Assembly: GCA_013214065.1 (NCBI GenBank) | Contig: JABSPK010000008.1 | Location: 62,001-126,000 of the forward strand | DNA: 64,000 nt | Source of the DNA: Flavobacteriaceae bacterium | GTDB taxonomy: Bacteria > Bacteroidota > Bacteroidia > Flavobacteriales > Flavobacteriaceae | Direction: 5' to 3' | Shown: one piece after another, positions 8,983 through 18,568 of the stretch | Layout: each line of letters starts with the position of its first letter | Numbering within the stretch: position 1 is the stretch's first letter | Notes under the pieces: generated by a model | The model's database searches: none | Seen by the model: only the letters and a program-made list of their open reading frames with translations | What the model was told of the DNA's origin: nothing | Translations under genes and position numbers: made by a program

Positions 8983-10854
8983 TTAGCCTTCAAGTATGGC
9001 CGATAGTTCAAACCAGCGTTCGGTCTTGGTATCGATGGCCGCGACCACTTCGCCCAATTCGATGGAAAGGCGATTGATGGCTTCCCCATCCATATCGGCT
9101 TCCGCAAAACGATCTTGTAGTTTGAGTTTCTTGGCTTCCAACTTCTGAATCTCTTTTTCCAATCCCTTGTATTCCTTTTGTTCCAAATAGGTCAGGGTCG
9201 GTTTGTCACTTTTGGGTTTCCAGTGTTTACCGGTTGCCCCTCCTTTTTCCTTTTCAACGGACGGACTTGACGGTCGGCTCTGTTCATAGGCCCGGTAATC
9301 GGAATAATTACCCGGAAAATCAGCGACCACCCCATTGCCTTCGAAAACGAATAGGTGATCGACGATCCGATCCATGAAAAAACGATCATGGGAAACCACG
9401 ATCAAACATCCCGGAAAATCCAACAGAAATTCCTCCAAGACATTAAGGGTCACGATATCGAGATCATTGGTGGGCTCATCCAAAATCAAAAAATTGGGAT
9501 TCTGGATCAAGACCGTACATAGGTAGAGGCGTTTTCGTTCGCCCCCACTGAGTTTTTCAACGAAATCGTATTGTTTTTTGCGGTCAAAGAGGAAACGTTC
9601 GAGAAGCTGTTGTGCCGAGATCTGCTTCCCTTTTTTAAGCGGGATGTAGTCACCGAACTCGCGAATGACCTCAATGACCTTCTGGCCTTGCTTGATGGGA
9701 ATGCCCTTTTGTGTGTAATACCCGAAGCGGATCGTATCACCGATTACAATTTTTCCGGAATCCAAGGCCTCACGACCAGTGAGCAAGTTCAAGAAAGACG
9801 ATTTCCCACTACCGTTCTTACCGATGATACCTACGCGTTCCCCTTTTTTGAAGCTATAATCGAATTTGTCCAAGATCACGGTCTCGCCGAAACGTTTGAC
9901 TACGTTGTGCATTTCTACGATCTTGCTTCCCAAGCGTTCCATATCCAGTTCGAGTTGGACTTGATGGTCGTTGCGACGTTGGTGGGCCTTGGCTTTGATG
10001 ACCTTAAAGTTATCGATACGTGATTTTGATTTGGTGGTTCGGGCCTTGGGTTGTCGGCGCATCCATTCCAATTCCTTTTTGAACAATAACTTGTTCTTAT
10101 GCTGCTCGGTGGCTTCACGCTGCAAGCGGGCATCCCTTTTTTCGAGATAGTAGCTGTAATTGCCTTTGTAGGCATATAGGCTCTGCCCATCGAGTTCAAG
10201 GATCTCATTACACACCCTTTCCAAGAAATATCGGTCGTGGGTTACCATGAACAAGGTCAATTTTTCCTTTTTGAAAAAGTCTTCGAGCCACTCGATCATC
10301 TCAAGATCCAAATGGTTGGTGGGCTCATCGAGGATGAGCAACTGTGGTTTGTTGATCAGCGCATTGGCCAATGCCAACCGTTTGCGTTGCCCCCCTGATA
10401 AGGTCGCGACCTTTTGCTGGAGGTCTTCAAGTTTCAACCGGAACAGGATTTGTTTGTATTGGGTCTCGAAAGCCCAGGCCTGGTAGCGATCCATAGCTTC
10501 CATGGCGTGTTCCAGGGCCTCCCCACCGATTCCACTATTGATGGTATGCTCATAGGTCGCTATCACTTCCAATATGGTGTTTCCCGAGGTATGGATCGTT
10601 TCTTCAATGGTCAACCGGGGATCGAGATCGGGTTCTTGGGCCAAAAAGGAGATACGGAGCCCCTTTCGGGTAGTGATTTTACCGGTATCAGGCGGGTCGA
10701 TCCCTGCCAGCATATTTAGAATAGAGGTTTTACCGCTGCCATTTTTCGCGATCAGGGCTATTTTTTGATCTTTGTTGATCCCGAATGAAAGATCGGAAAA
10801 GAGCGTTAACTCCCCGAAAGACTTCGATATGTGCTCAGCGGTCAATAAATTCAT
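8983..10854 (-). CDS. ABC-F family ATPase, Uup-like
   Basis: ABC-F proteins are soluble twin ATPases that act on the ribosome rather than as transporters; Uup-type members help with ribosome or stalled-translation problems. The 623-residue product has two nucleotide-binding domains with Walker A motifs (KNGSGKTS near 37-44 and KNGSGKSS in the second), signature motifs LSGGQRKR and LSGGERKR, and Walker B LLILDEPTNHLD / FLILDEPTNDLD. A basic linker rich in Arg and Lys joins them. The last about 80 residues form the C-terminal coiled coil typical of Uup. There are no membrane helices. The next gene starts three bases after the stop; the Lnb gene is seven bases upstream. Confidence 0.93.
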   Translation of the reverse strand: MNLLTAEHISKSFGELTLFSDLSFGINKDQKIALIAKNGSGKTSILNMLAGIDPPDTGKITTRKGLRISFLAQEPDLDPRLTIEETIHTSGNTILEVIATYEHTINSGIGGEALEHAMEAMDRYQAWAFETQYKQILFRLKLEDLQQKVATLSGGQRKRLALANALINKPQLLILDEPTNHLDLEMIEWLEDFFKKEKLTLFMVTHDRYFLERVCNEILELDGQSLYAYKGNYSYYLEKRDARLQREATEQHKNKLLFKKELEWMRRQPKARTTKSKSRIDNFKVIKAKAHQRRNDHQVQLELDMERLGSKIVEMHNVVKRFGETVILDKFDYSFKKGERVGIIGKNGSGKSSFLNLLTGREALDSGKIVIGDTIRFGYYTQKGIPIKQGQKVIEVIREFGDYIPLKKGKQISAQQLLERFLFDRKKQYDFVEKLSGGERKRLYLCTVLIQNPNFLILDEPTNDLDIVTLNVLEEFLLDFPGCLIVVSHDRFFMDRIVDHLFVFEGNGVVADFPGNYSDYRAYEQSRPSSPSVEKEKGGATGKHWKPKSDKPTLTYLEQKEYKGLEKEIQKLEAKKLKLQDRFAEADMDGEAINRLSIELGEVVAAIDTKTERWFELSAILEG

Positions 10855-10860
10855 AGCGCA

Positions 10861-12027
10861 CTAAGATACGCGCTTTAGCAAGAAGAGGTAACGGGTGGCG
10901 AGTGCGAGCATCAAAAAAACGTTGAGATAGGACTGCAATTGGAATTGGAACAACCAAATCAACAAGCTAAGCAACATACCTCCTAGAACCACATAGAGAT
11001 AGATCGGTAACCATTTCGGATGGCCGTCTTTCTTGGCAAGATGGAAAGCGACTACCGCATTCAAAGGAAAGAGCCACAGGAAGTTCATATTGGTATGGGT
11101 AACCACATGGTCGGTCGCGAGCCAGAGCATCAAGATCAATATCCCCGCCAGACCTGAAATGAAAAACAACGAAAAGTCAAGCCATCGATTTCTGCCCTCA
11201 TGTTTCCAATCGAGTATAGTGATCGCGACCACGAAGCAAAGCAGAAAGGCGAACCAAAATAAAGGACGCGTCATAAAACTCCCGCCTTGGTCGGGTTCCG
11301 GATAGTCCAGGACATTGCGTTCCCGTTTGACCAGGTCTTTGCCTTTTAGGGTGGTATTGTTCATCTGGTCTTTGGCATAATACGGCAAGAACATATGATC
11401 TAAAGCAGAGGCTTTTTTATCGGTGATGGCCCCGAATGCGAGTTCGATCCCGAAGCTGTCCCAACTGTTCATGGGCAGGTATTGGCGAACCAATTGTCTA
11501 AAAGATACTTCATTGTTGAGATGAGAGGCGTCGAATTGTATGGCGTCACCGAACTGTGCTTTCAAGATATCGGCCACAATGCTCGAGCAATTATTGAACA
11601 AGGGGTCGTAAAGGTATTCCCGGTTTTCAGGTCGGTAATTTTGTTCGAAAAAAGCGAACAACTGTTGGGTCTGTGCACCATCCAAATCCAAGAGCTGCTC
11701 GTGTACCCAGCGTTTCTCAAGTTCGTAAACGAATAAAAACCGTTCAAAACTGCTTCTTGAAAGGGAATAGATCAACTTGCCTTTCGCAAAGTTGAGGTGG
11801 AAGTTCGGTTTGTCGAAATCGAAAGTTCCATAATTATAGACCACATCGATACCGTTGACCGTATCCTGAACCCGGAAAGCCGTATGGCCAAAAGTGGAAT
11901 AAATTTCAGTGCCGACCCCACAGGTCAGCACGCTGATTTGGGCCGAATCCGATAATTGGGGAGCTTGGGCAATCAAAAAGCCACTAGAGAGAAGAAAGAC
12001 GAGGCAAAGCCGTTTCATTTTTTCCAT
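10861..12027 (-). CDS. Lnb-type (DUF4105) membrane protein, putative lipoprotein N-acyltransferase
   Basis: DUF4105 is the N-terminal periplasmic domain of Lnb, the enzyme recently linked to lipoprotein N-acylation in Bacteroides. The product begins with a signal peptide (MKRLCLVFLLSSGFLIAQ). The domain follows with the conserved TFGHTAFRV and FNNCSS motifs, whose His and Cys are the likely active residues. The last about 120 residues form five hydrophobic helices. The frame extends to 12090, but the ATG at 12027 (or 12018) places the signal peptide correctly and clears the divergent pssA promoter region. Assignment to Lnb activity is by family only. An ABC-F gene follows within seven bases. 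Confidence 0.82.
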   Translation of the reverse strand: MEKMKRLCLVFLLSSGFLIAQAPQLSDSAQISVLTCGVGTEIYSTFGHTAFRVQDTVNGIDVVYNYGTFDFDKPNFHLNFAKGKLIYSLSRSSFERFLFVYELEKRWVHEQLLDLDGAQTQQLFAFFEQNYRPENREYLYDPLFNNCSSIVADILKAQFGDAIQFDASHLNNEVSFRQLVRQYLPMNSWDSFGIELAFGAITDKKASALDHMFLPYYAKDQMNNTTLKGKDLVKRERNVLDYPEPDQGGSFMTRPLFWFAFLLCFVVAITILDWKHEGRNRWLDFSLFFISGLAGILILMLWLATDHVVTHTNMNFLWLFPLNAVVAFHLAKKDGHPKWLPIYLYVVLGGMLLSLLIWLFQFQLQSYLNVFLMLALATRYLFLLKRVS

Positions 12028-12129
12028 GGGTAAGCTAACAACGACAAATATCAATATTATTCTGGTTACGCATTGATAACCGACTTTCAAAACTTGAATT
12101 TTAGCTTATTTTTACGAAAACCCCATGTG

Positions 12130-12888
12130 ATGAAACGACATATTCCGAATTTCATTACCCTCCTGAACTTGTTCAGTGGTTGTATTGCCGTCGTTTTTTC
12201 GGTCTTCAATCGATTGGAGCTGGCGGCGTTGTTCGTTTTGATCGGTATATTTTTCGATTTCTTTGATGGTCTCGCGGCGCGTATGTTGAAGGTCAGTAGT
12301 CCACTGGGGGTACAGCTCGATTCTTTGGCGGATATGGTGACCAGTGGTCTGGTGCCCGGAATCGTCATGTTCCAGCTGTTGCATATGTCTGGGGGCGATG
12401 GGGCAAGTACCCCAATGGTGACCTCCTTTGTTTCAGACCACATGCAATGGCAAAGCGGTGCCTTCAGGCCAGTGGCTTTTTTTGGTTTCATTATCACCAT
12501 GGCCTCGGCCTACCGGTTGGCCAAATTCAATATCGACGAGAATCAGACCAGTTCATTCATTGGGCTTCCCACGCCGGCCAACACGCTATTGATCCTTTCA
12601 TTGCCCATGATCTTATACTACCAAAATACAGAGCTATTGGGGCAGGTCATTTTAAATCAATGGTTTTTGTTGGGGATGACCGTCTTGAGCGCCTACCTGA
12701 TGAATTCGAAGATTGAACTGTTCGCCTTTAAATTAAAGGACGCTTCTTTTAAAAAGAATGGGATAAAATACCTCTTTTTGATAGGGGCTGTGGTGCTGTT
12801 GCTTACCCTGCGGTTTTTGGCCGTACCCTTCATCATTTTGGGCTATATTTTGGCCTCGATGCTGGAGCGCAACTTGCATAAGACTTAG
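12130..12888 (+). CDS. pssA: CDP-diacylglycerol-serine O-phosphatidyltransferase
   Basis: PssA makes phosphatidylserine, the precursor of phosphatidylethanolamine, at the inner membrane. The CDP-alcohol phosphotransferase signature DGxxARx8GxxxDxxxD is perfect, spanning about residues 46-68 (DGLAAR to the second Asp of DSLAD). The 252-residue length and about seven hydrophobic helices fit the family. The frame opens at 12073, but ATG 12130, giving [17 protein letters not shown], is the usual start of Bacteroidota PssA. The gene is divergent from the Lnb gene and its last four bases overlap the end of lptB, which converges on it. Confidence 0.95.
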   Translation: MKRHIPNFITLLNLFSGCIAVVFSVFNRLELAALFVLIGIFFDFFDGLAARMLKVSSPLGVQLDSLADMVTSGLVPGIVMFQLLHMSGGDGASTPMVTSFVSDHMQWQSGAFRPVAFFGFIITMASAYRLAKFNIDENQTSSFIGLPTPANTLLILSLPMILYYQNTELLGQVILNQWFLLGMTVLSAYLMNSKIELFAFKLKDASFKKNGIKYLFLIGAVVLLLTLRFLAVPFIILGYILASMLERNLHKT

Positions 12889-13625
12889 AAGTCGAGCTTC
12901 TTTTTTCGAAGTTCGAAATTCTGACCAAGGTAAACTTGGCGCACCATCTCGTCTTTAGCCAAATCTTCAGGAATTCCGGCTTTTAAAATCCCCCCTTCGA
13001 ACATAAGATAGGAACGTTCGGTAATTGCCAAGGTCTCCTGAACGTTATGGTCGGTTATCAATATGCCGATGTTCTTGTCCTTGAGTTGGGCGACGATTCG
13101 TTGAATGTCTTCGACCGCTACCGGGTCCACCCCGGCGAAAGGTTCATCCAACAAAATAAACTTTGGGTCGGTGGCCAAGGCCCTGGCGATTTCGGTTCGC
13201 CGTCGCTCACCACCCGATAACAGATCACCTCGGTTCTTTCGAATGTGGCCCAATCCGAATTCATCGATCAAGGATTCCATTTTCATGTGCTGCTCCTTCT
13301 TGCTCAGACTGGTGGTCTGCAATACGCTCAGAATGTTTTTTTCGATACTGAGTTTTCGGAAAACGGACGCTTCCTGGGCCAGATAGCCAATACCGTTTTG
13401 GGCTCTTTTGTACATCGGGAAGGTGGTGATGTCCATATCGTCCAAAAAAATCTGCCCTCCATTGGGTTTCACCAAACCCACGATCATGTAGAACGAAGTC
13501 GTCTTTCCGGCCCCGTTGGGCCCCAAGAGTCCAACGATTTCCCCTTGGTTGACTTCCAACGAGATTCCTTTGACCACTTTTCGACCTCGATAGGCCTTCA
13601 TGATATTTTCAGCACGTAACTTCAT
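12885..13625 (-). CDS. lptB: LPS export ABC transporter ATPase LptB
   Basis: LptB powers extraction of lipopolysaccharide from the inner membrane by LptFG. The 246-residue protein has Walker A ([11 protein letters not shown]), the Q-loop region, signature LSGGERRR and Walker [14 protein letters not shown]; the phrase [16 protein letters not shown] is a hallmark of LptB. The start is ATG 13625 ([10 protein letters not shown]); the longer frame would use TTG four codons upstream. It follows the kdsD-tatC-AhpD-like genes on the same strand with a 55-base gap, and those also serve the envelope. The OstA-like protein at 36.5 kb would act in the same Lpt pathway. The final four bases overlap pssA tail to tail. 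Confidence 0.95.
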   Translation of the reverse strand: MKLRAENIMKAYRGRKVVKGISLEVNQGEIVGLLGPNGAGKTTSFYMIVGLVKPNGGQIFLDDMDITTFPMYKRAQNGIGYLAQEASVFRKLSIEKNILSVLQTTSLSKKEQHMKMESLIDEFGLGHIRKNRGDLLSGGERRRTEIARALATDPKFILLDEPFAGVDPVAVEDIQRIVAQLKDKNIGILITDHNVQETLAITERSYLMFEGGILKAGIPEDLAKDEMVRQVYLGQNFELRKKKLDF

Positions 13626-13680
13626 AGGCGTAGCCAAAACTAAACATATTCAAGTTCAGGCAAAGTACTTTGTGATTTTT

Positions 13681-14040
13681 TTAGCGCGTCGTTTCGGGCA
13701 TGTTCTCAAGTTCTTCCCAGTATTCATAGGCCCGTCGCAAATGTGGAATGACAATGGTACCGCCGATCAGGGTGGCGATACCAAGGGTTTCGACGACCTC
13801 TTCTTTACTGGCGCCTTGCTTTTTGGCACTTTCAAGATGGTATTTCACACAGTCATCACAGCGCATGACCGCCGAGGCGACCAGCCCAAGGAGCTCTTTG
13901 GTTTTCACATCAAGCGCCCCTGGCATAAAGGCATTGGTATCCAAATTGAAGATCCGCTTGATCAATTTGTTGTTATCCGCTAAGATCTTTTCATTCATTT
14001 TTGCCCGGTAGGCATTGAATTCTTCGACTTTATTTGGCAT
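13681..14040 (-). CDS. Carboxymuconolactone decarboxylase / AhpD-like protein
   Basis: A 119-residue all-helical protein of the CMD/AhpD family. The redox motif CDDC is present within RCDDCVKYH, followed by the usual His, which points to an AhpD-type peroxidase or disulfide activity rather than true decarboxylation. The start ATG 14040 gives MPNKVEEFNAYR; another ATG four codons earlier (14052) is possible. The gene overlaps the end of tatC by 11 bases, so it is translated with it. The partner and substrate cannot be read from the sequence. Confidence 0.87.
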   Translation of the reverse strand: MPNKVEEFNAYRAKMNEKILADNNKLIKRIFNLDTNAFMPGALDVKTKELLGLVASAVMRCDDCVKYHLESAKKQGASKEEVVETLGIATLIGGTIVIPHLRRAYEYWEELENMPETTR

Positions 14041-14869
14041 TTTTTCGTGCATTTTCGCGTTTGGCCTCGCGTTTCAAGACCAATTTCGATATGTAGATAC
14101 TGATTTGGTACAAGACCAATACCGGCACTGCAACCACGATCTGACTGGCTACATCGGGTGGCGTAATGACCGCCGATAGGATCAAGACGATGACCAACGC
14201 GATCTTTCGGTATTTTTTCAGGATGGCCGGGGTAACCAGACCGATTTTGGTCAAAAAGTAGATGATGATCGGCAATTCGAACATGATGCCGCAGGCGATG
14301 ACCGAAGCCCGTACCGTGGCGACATAAGACCCAAGATCGATCTCATTCGTTACCTCTTGGCTTACTTGGTAGGTGCCGAGGAAATTGATGGATAAGGGGG
14401 CGACCACATAATACCCGAAAGCAACCCCAAGAAAGAACAGCGCAGAGGCCACGATGATGAACCCGCGGGAATATTTACGTTCCTTAGCATGTAGCCCCGG
14501 ACTGATAAAACGCCATAGTTCCCATAAAACGTAAGGAAAGGCTAGAATGAAACCTGCCCAGATAGAGGTCCAAATATGGGCCGAAAACTGACCGGCCATC
14601 AGTCTGCTTTGTATGGTGAAGGGCAACGAATCGCCACAAAATTCGGAATCGATACCGAAAATCGTCGCGATATTGCAAAAGAAGCGATAGGTCGGAAAGC
14701 TCAGGTTTTTCGGACCGAATAGGATGGTGTCGAAAATGAACCCTTTCATGGCGAAGGCCACACAGGCAACGATGACCACTGCAAGAACCGAACGGATCAG
14801 GTGCCATCGCAATTCTTCGAGATGGTCTAAAAAGGACATTTCATTGGGGTCTATAGCTGCTTTGGCCAT
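14030..14869 (-). CDS. tatC: Sec-independent protein translocase TatC
   Basis: TatC is the receptor subunit of the twin-arginine translocase for folded proteins. The 279-residue product has the diagnostic N-terminal FLDHLEELRWHLIRS motif, six hydrophobic helices, and an intact second-loop region (ISPGLHAKERKY). A slightly expanded first periplasmic loop containing two Cys (FCNIA and EFCGD) is typical of Bacteroidota. The basic tail after the last helix ends in REAKRENARKNAK. The gene begins at the very base where kdsD ends and overlaps the AhpD-like gene downstream, so the three are translationally coupled. No tatA gene is in the window. Confidence 0.96.
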   Translation of the reverse strand: MAKAAIDPNEMSFLDHLEELRWHLIRSVLAVVIVACVAFAMKGFIFDTILFGPKNLSFPTYRFFCNIATIFGIDSEFCGDSLPFTIQSRLMAGQFSAHIWTSIWAGFILAFPYVLWELWRFISPGLHAKERKYSRGFIIVASALFFLGVAFGYYVVAPLSINFLGTYQVSQEVTNEIDLGSYVATVRASVIACGIMFELPIIIYFLTKIGLVTPAILKKYRKIALVIVLILSAVITPPDVASQIVVAVPVLVLYQISIYISKLVLKREAKRENARKNAK

Positions 14870-15834
14870 TAGGTAATTCCTTCGTTAATAAGATTATGGA
14901 TATGGACGACACCCACATAGGTGTCACCATCGACCACCAATAATTGGGAAATACCGTTTTTTCGGAGGATTTCAAGGGCCTTGATGGCCAATAGTCCGGA
15001 AGATACGGTCTTGGGTTCGGCCGACATGATGTCCTTGGCGGTGAGTTGACCGATGTTGTCGTGTTTGTTGAGCATTCTACGGATGTCGCCGTCGGTAACC
15101 ACGCCGATGATCTTGCCATCTTCGACCACCGCGGTGACCCCGAGCATTTTTTCGGAAATTTCCACGATCACTTCCTTGACTTTCGAATGCGATTGTACGG
15201 CCGGTACTTGATTGTTGGCGGCAATGTCTGCCACCCTGAGGTATAAGCGTTTGCCCAAGGCCCCGCCTGGATGGTACTTGGCAAAGTCATCACTGCTGAA
15301 GCCCCGCAGTTCGAGCAAGCTAATGGCCAAGGCATCACCCATCACCATTTGTGCCGTAGTACTGGTTGTGGGTGCCAGGTTGTTCGGGCATGCCTCTTTG
15401 GCTACATAGGTGTTCAAAGCGAAATCGGACTGGTTCGCCAAGACCGAGTCCATGTTACCGGTGATCCCGATGAGTTTGTTGCCCCCTCTTTTGATCAGGG
15501 GAATCAGCATTTTGATTTCTTCCGTATTGCCACTTTTGGAGATGCAAATAACGACATCGTCTTTCTGTACGGTGCCAAGATCGCCATGTATCGCATCGGC
15601 AGCGTGCATAAAGATCGCAGGCGTACCCGTTGAGTTGAAGGTGGCGACGATTTTGGAAGCGATCAAAGCACTCTTACCCACACCGGATACCACCACACGA
15701 CCATCGGACTCCAAAATGCTTTTTACCGCATTTTCAAAGGATACATCGAGTTGTGAAATCAAGTTTTGGATAGCTTCGCCCTCGTTAAGGATGGTCCGTC
15801 GAGCACTATCAAGAATCGCAGTTTTGGCCTTCAA
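14869..15834 (-). CDS. kdsD: KpsF/GutQ-family D-arabinose-5-phosphate isomerase
   Basis: This enzyme converts ribulose 5-phosphate to arabinose 5-phosphate, the first step to Kdo of LPS. An SIS domain (GVGKSAL; HAADAIHGDLG; SKSGNTEE) is followed by two CBS domains. No ATG is available near the N-terminus. The open frame can be extended to a TTG at 15903, but a -7 promoter element (15891-15898) lies on that stretch, and the TTG at 15834 gives the family's usual 321 residues starting LKAKTAILDSA. I chose 15834. It is the first gene of the kdsD-tatC-AhpD-like run, divergent from recQ. Confidence 0.9.
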   Translation of the reverse strand: MKAKTAILDSARRTILNEGEAIQNLISQLDVSFENAVKSILESDGRVVVSGVGKSALIASKIVATFNSTGTPAIFMHAADAIHGDLGTVQKDDVVICISKSGNTEEIKMLIPLIKRGGNKLIGITGNMDSVLANQSDFALNTYVAKEACPNNLAPTTSTTAQMVMGDALAISLLELRGFSSDDFAKYHPGGALGKRLYLRVADIAANNQVPAVQSHSKVKEVIVEISEKMLGVTAVVEDGKIIGVVTDGDIRRMLNKHDNIGQLTAKDIMSAEPKTVSSGLLAIKALEILRKNGISQLLVVDGDTYVGVVHIHNLINEGIT

Positions 15835-15890
15835 AGCAATAATCGGATTATGGGTTGTAAACCTCAAAGATTGTCTTATCTTTAAGAATA

Positions 15891-15898
15891 CAAAATTA
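15891..15898 (-). promoter_or_regulatory. Bacteroidota -7 element upstream of kdsD
   Basis: TAATTTTG on the minus strand matches TAnnTTTG. No good TTG lies at the expected -33 distance. It overlaps the longest possible kdsD frame, which supports the shorter TTG start at 15834 with a leader of about 50 bases. Confidence 0.45.
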
Positions 15899-16010
15899 AA
15901 CAAACTAATACGATTTATGTTAGTTTTGATAAAAGGGGCATTTTAATCCTACCGTAAGCCTTGAATCCCTTTAGCAGGTAAATGATGTTCTTTTTATTCG
16001 ATTTTAATGG

Positions 16011-18221
16011 ATGCCAAAGATGGGTTCGAGTTTGACAGATTTGCAGGAAGCGCTTAAGAAATACTTTGGTTTTTCGCAATTCAAGGGGCTACAGGAAGAT
16101 GTAATCAAAAACATACTTGCCGGAAAGGATACTTTCGTCATCATGCCGACAGGTGGTGGCAAATCCTTGTGCTATCAGCTTCCCGCGGTCATGCAAGACG
16201 GTACCGCAATCGTGGTATCCCCCTTGATCGCGTTGATGAAGAACCAAGTCGATGCCATGCGTGGGGTATCTTCCGAACATGGCATCGCCCATGTCTTGAA
16301 TTCCTCATTGACAAAAACGGAGGTCAAGCAGGTCATGGAAGATATCACCAACGGGGTGACCAAGTTGCTGTATGTCGCACCCGAATCATTGACCAAAGAA
16401 GACTACATCCATTTTTTACAGACGGTCAAGCTTTCGTTCGTCGCTGTCGATGAAGCACACTGCATATCGGAGTGGGGCCATGATTTCAGGCCCGAATATC
16501 GCAATCTGAGAACGATCATCGGTCGTTTGGGAGAGGCCATACCGATTATCGGTTTAACGGCCACGGCGACCCCGAAAGTACAGGAAGACATCATCAAGAA
16601 CCTGGGTATGGTCGATGCGAAAGTGTTCAAAGCCTCGTTCAACCGCCCTAACCTGTTTTATGAAGTACGGCCCAAGACCAAGAACATCGATGCCGATATC
16701 ATCCGTTTTGTAAAACAAAACCAGGGAAAATCAGGTATCGTGTATTGCCTAAGTAGAAAACGGGTAGAAGAATTGGCCCAAGTGCTTCAGGTGAATGGGA
16801 TCAGTGCGGTTCCGTACCATGCCGGATTCGATGCCAAGACCCGTTCAAAGTACCAAGACATGTTCTTAATGGAAGATGTCGATGTCGTGGTGGCCACCAT
16901 CGCCTTCGGAATGGGGATCGACAAACCTGACGTGCGTTTCGTCATCCATCACGATATTCCAAAAAGTATCGAGAGTTATTATCAAGAAACCGGTAGGGCC
17001 GGCCGAGATGGGGGTGAGGGCCATTGCTTGGCCTATTACGCTTACAAAGACGTTGAGAAGCTTGAAAAATTCATGTCGGGAAAACCGGTAGCCGAACAAG
17101 AAGTGGGTAATGCCCTGCTTCAAGAAATCGTGGCTTATGCCGAAACCTCAATGTCTCGACGCAAGTTCATTCTGCACTATTTCGGTGAGGAATTCGATGC
17201 CGTCAATGGGGAAGGGGCCGATATGGACGATAACGCCAGAAACCCAAAGCCCAAGGAAGAGGCTAAAGAAAGCATCGTCAAGTTGTTGCAGGTGGTTAAA
17301 GGAACACTCGAAAAATTCAAGACCCGAGAGATCGTAAAGGCGCTGGTCGGTAAGACCAACGCGTTGATCTCTTCGCACAAAACCGACGAGAAACCGTTTT
17401 TCGGAATCGGAAAGGACCATGAAGAACCGTATTGGATGGCCTTGACACGCCAAGCGCTAGTAGCCGGCCTGTTGCGCAAGGAAATCGAACAATACGGGGT
17501 ATTGCACCTCACCGAAAACGGGCAACGGTTTTTAGAGGCCCCGACTTCCTTCATGATGACCAAAGACCATGTGTACAGTGAAGAAAACAACAATGCCCTG
17601 GTCACCGCGGCAAAATCGAGTGGTGCCGCCGCCGATGCCAAATTGTTGCGATTGTTGAAAGATCTCAGGAAACAGGAGGCAAAAAAGAACGATGTTCCGC
17701 CCTTTGTGGTGTTCCAAGATCCATCTTTGGATGATATGGCCCTCAAATATCCGATAAGCAACGAAGAGCTACTCAATATTCATGGGGTCGGTGAGGGTAA
17801 AGCAAAGAAATATGGCGGGCCCTTCATTGCATTGGTCAAAAAATACGTGGCCGAAAACGACGTGGTGCGACCTGATGATTTGGTCGTAAAAAGTACGGGG
17901 GCGAATTCAGGCCTTAAATTGTATATCATCCAAAACGTCGACCGCAAATTGCCTTTGGATGATATCGCAGCGGCCAAGGGCCTTGAAATCGGGCAGTTGA
18001 TCAAAGAAATGGAGCAGATCGTTTTCAGCGGTACGAAATTGAATTTGACCTATTGGGTCGATGAGGTACTCGATGAAGATCAGCAAGAAGAAATCAATGA
18101 TTACTTTCTGGAGGCCGAATCCGATTCCATATCGGAAGCCATGGAAGAATTCGAAGGCGAATACGAAGAAGAGGAATTGCGGATCTATCGCTTGAAGTTT
18201 ATGAGCGAAGTCGCGAACTAA
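16011..18221 (+). CDS. recQ: ATP-dependent DNA helicase RecQ
   Basis: RecQ is a 3'-5' helicase for recombination and replication repair. The 736-residue protein (or 733 from the ATG at 16020) has Walker A TGGGKS near 47-52, DEAH near 147-150, the aromatic-rich loop after DEAHCISEWGHDFRPEYR, and helicase motif VI QETGRAGRDG. The RQC region follows, then an HRDC domain (about 560-630) and an acidic C-terminal segment. The four zinc-binding Cys of the RQC domain in E. coli are absent: the segment reads MSRRKFILHYFGEEFDA and continues without Cys. The gene is divergent from kdsD and ends at a bidirectional terminator. Confidence 0.96.
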   Translation: MPKMGSSLTDLQEALKKYFGFSQFKGLQEDVIKNILAGKDTFVIMPTGGGKSLCYQLPAVMQDGTAIVVSPLIALMKNQVDAMRGVSSEHGIAHVLNSSLTKTEVKQVMEDITNGVTKLLYVAPESLTKEDYIHFLQTVKLSFVAVDEAHCISEWGHDFRPEYRNLRTIIGRLGEAIPIIGLTATATPKVQEDIIKNLGMVDAKVFKASFNRPNLFYEVRPKTKNIDADIIRFVKQNQGKSGIVYCLSRKRVEELAQVLQVNGISAVPYHAGFDAKTRSKYQDMFLMEDVDVVVATIAFGMGIDKPDVRFVIHHDIPKSIESYYQETGRAGRDGGEGHCLAYYAYKDVEKLEKFMSGKPVAEQEVGNALLQEIVAYAETSMSRRKFILHYFGEEFDAVNGEGADMDDNARNPKPKEEAKESIVKLLQVVKGTLEKFKTREIVKALVGKTNALISSHKTDEKPFFGIGKDHEEPYWMALTRQALVAGLLRKEIEQYGVLHLTENGQRFLEAPTSFMMTKDHVYSEENNNALVTAAKSSGAAADAKLLRLLKDLRKQEAKKNDVPPFVVFQDPSLDDMALKYPISNEELLNIHGVGEGKAKKYGGPFIALVKKYVAENDVVRPDDLVVKSTGANSGLKLYIIQNVDRKLPLDDIAAAKGLEIGQLIKEMEQIVFSGTKLNLTYWVDEVLDEDQQEEINDYFLEAESDSISEAMEEFEGEYEEEELRIYRLKFMSEVAN

Positions 18222-18225
18222 GTAA

Positions 18226-18253
18226 AAAAAAGGCCCCAAAACGGGGCCTTTTT
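18226..18253. terminator. Bidirectional Rho-independent terminator
   Basis: A GC-rich stem (AGGCCCC / GGGGCCT) with a five-base loop is flanked by A residues on the left and T residues on the right, so it works on both strands. It ends recQ and the converging three-gene membrane-protein cluster, whose last stop codon abuts it. Confidence 0.9.
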
Positions 18254-18564
18254 CAATAGGTGTCGTTCCATTCCCCCGCCGTAATCATGGCGAAGATGAA
18301 TCCAAAATATAAGATGAACAGCACGAGCATGATTATCGAAAGGCCCAATCCGATATACGAAAGGATCTTTCCGGTCTTTACCGAGCTGAAATCACTGTAT
18401 GCACCTGGATTTTGCTGATACATCAGTTCGGCTGATTTGGCCTTCATCAATCCAACGATACTGAATATCGCCGCAAAGGGGCCGCAGCAAGCAATCGATC
18501 CGACAATGGACAAAATCCCCATGACCAACACCGTGCTGGCTCCTGGTAAAGGTTGCTGTGACAT
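18253..18564 (-). CDS. CCC-motif-like membrane protein (paralogue A)
   Basis: The 103-residue protein has two membrane segments (about 12-40 and 66-95). It begins MSQQPLPGASTVLVMGILSI and carries ACCGPFAAIFSI where its upstream neighbour has TCCCYGVLGLIFGI, so the two are clearly related but this one has two rather than three adjacent Cys. The intervening loop (YQQNPGAYSDFSSVKTGK) also aligns with the neighbour's. Function unknown; the family is named only for its motif in Bacteroidota genomes. It follows paralogue B by four bases and is the last gene of a three-gene cluster. Confidence 0.8.
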   Translation of the reverse strand: MSQQPLPGASTVLVMGILSIVGSIACCGPFAAIFSIVGLMKAKSAELMYQQNPGAYSDFSSVKTGKILSYIGLGLSIIMLVLFILYFGFIFAMITAGEWNDTY

Positions 18565-18568
18565 ATTT

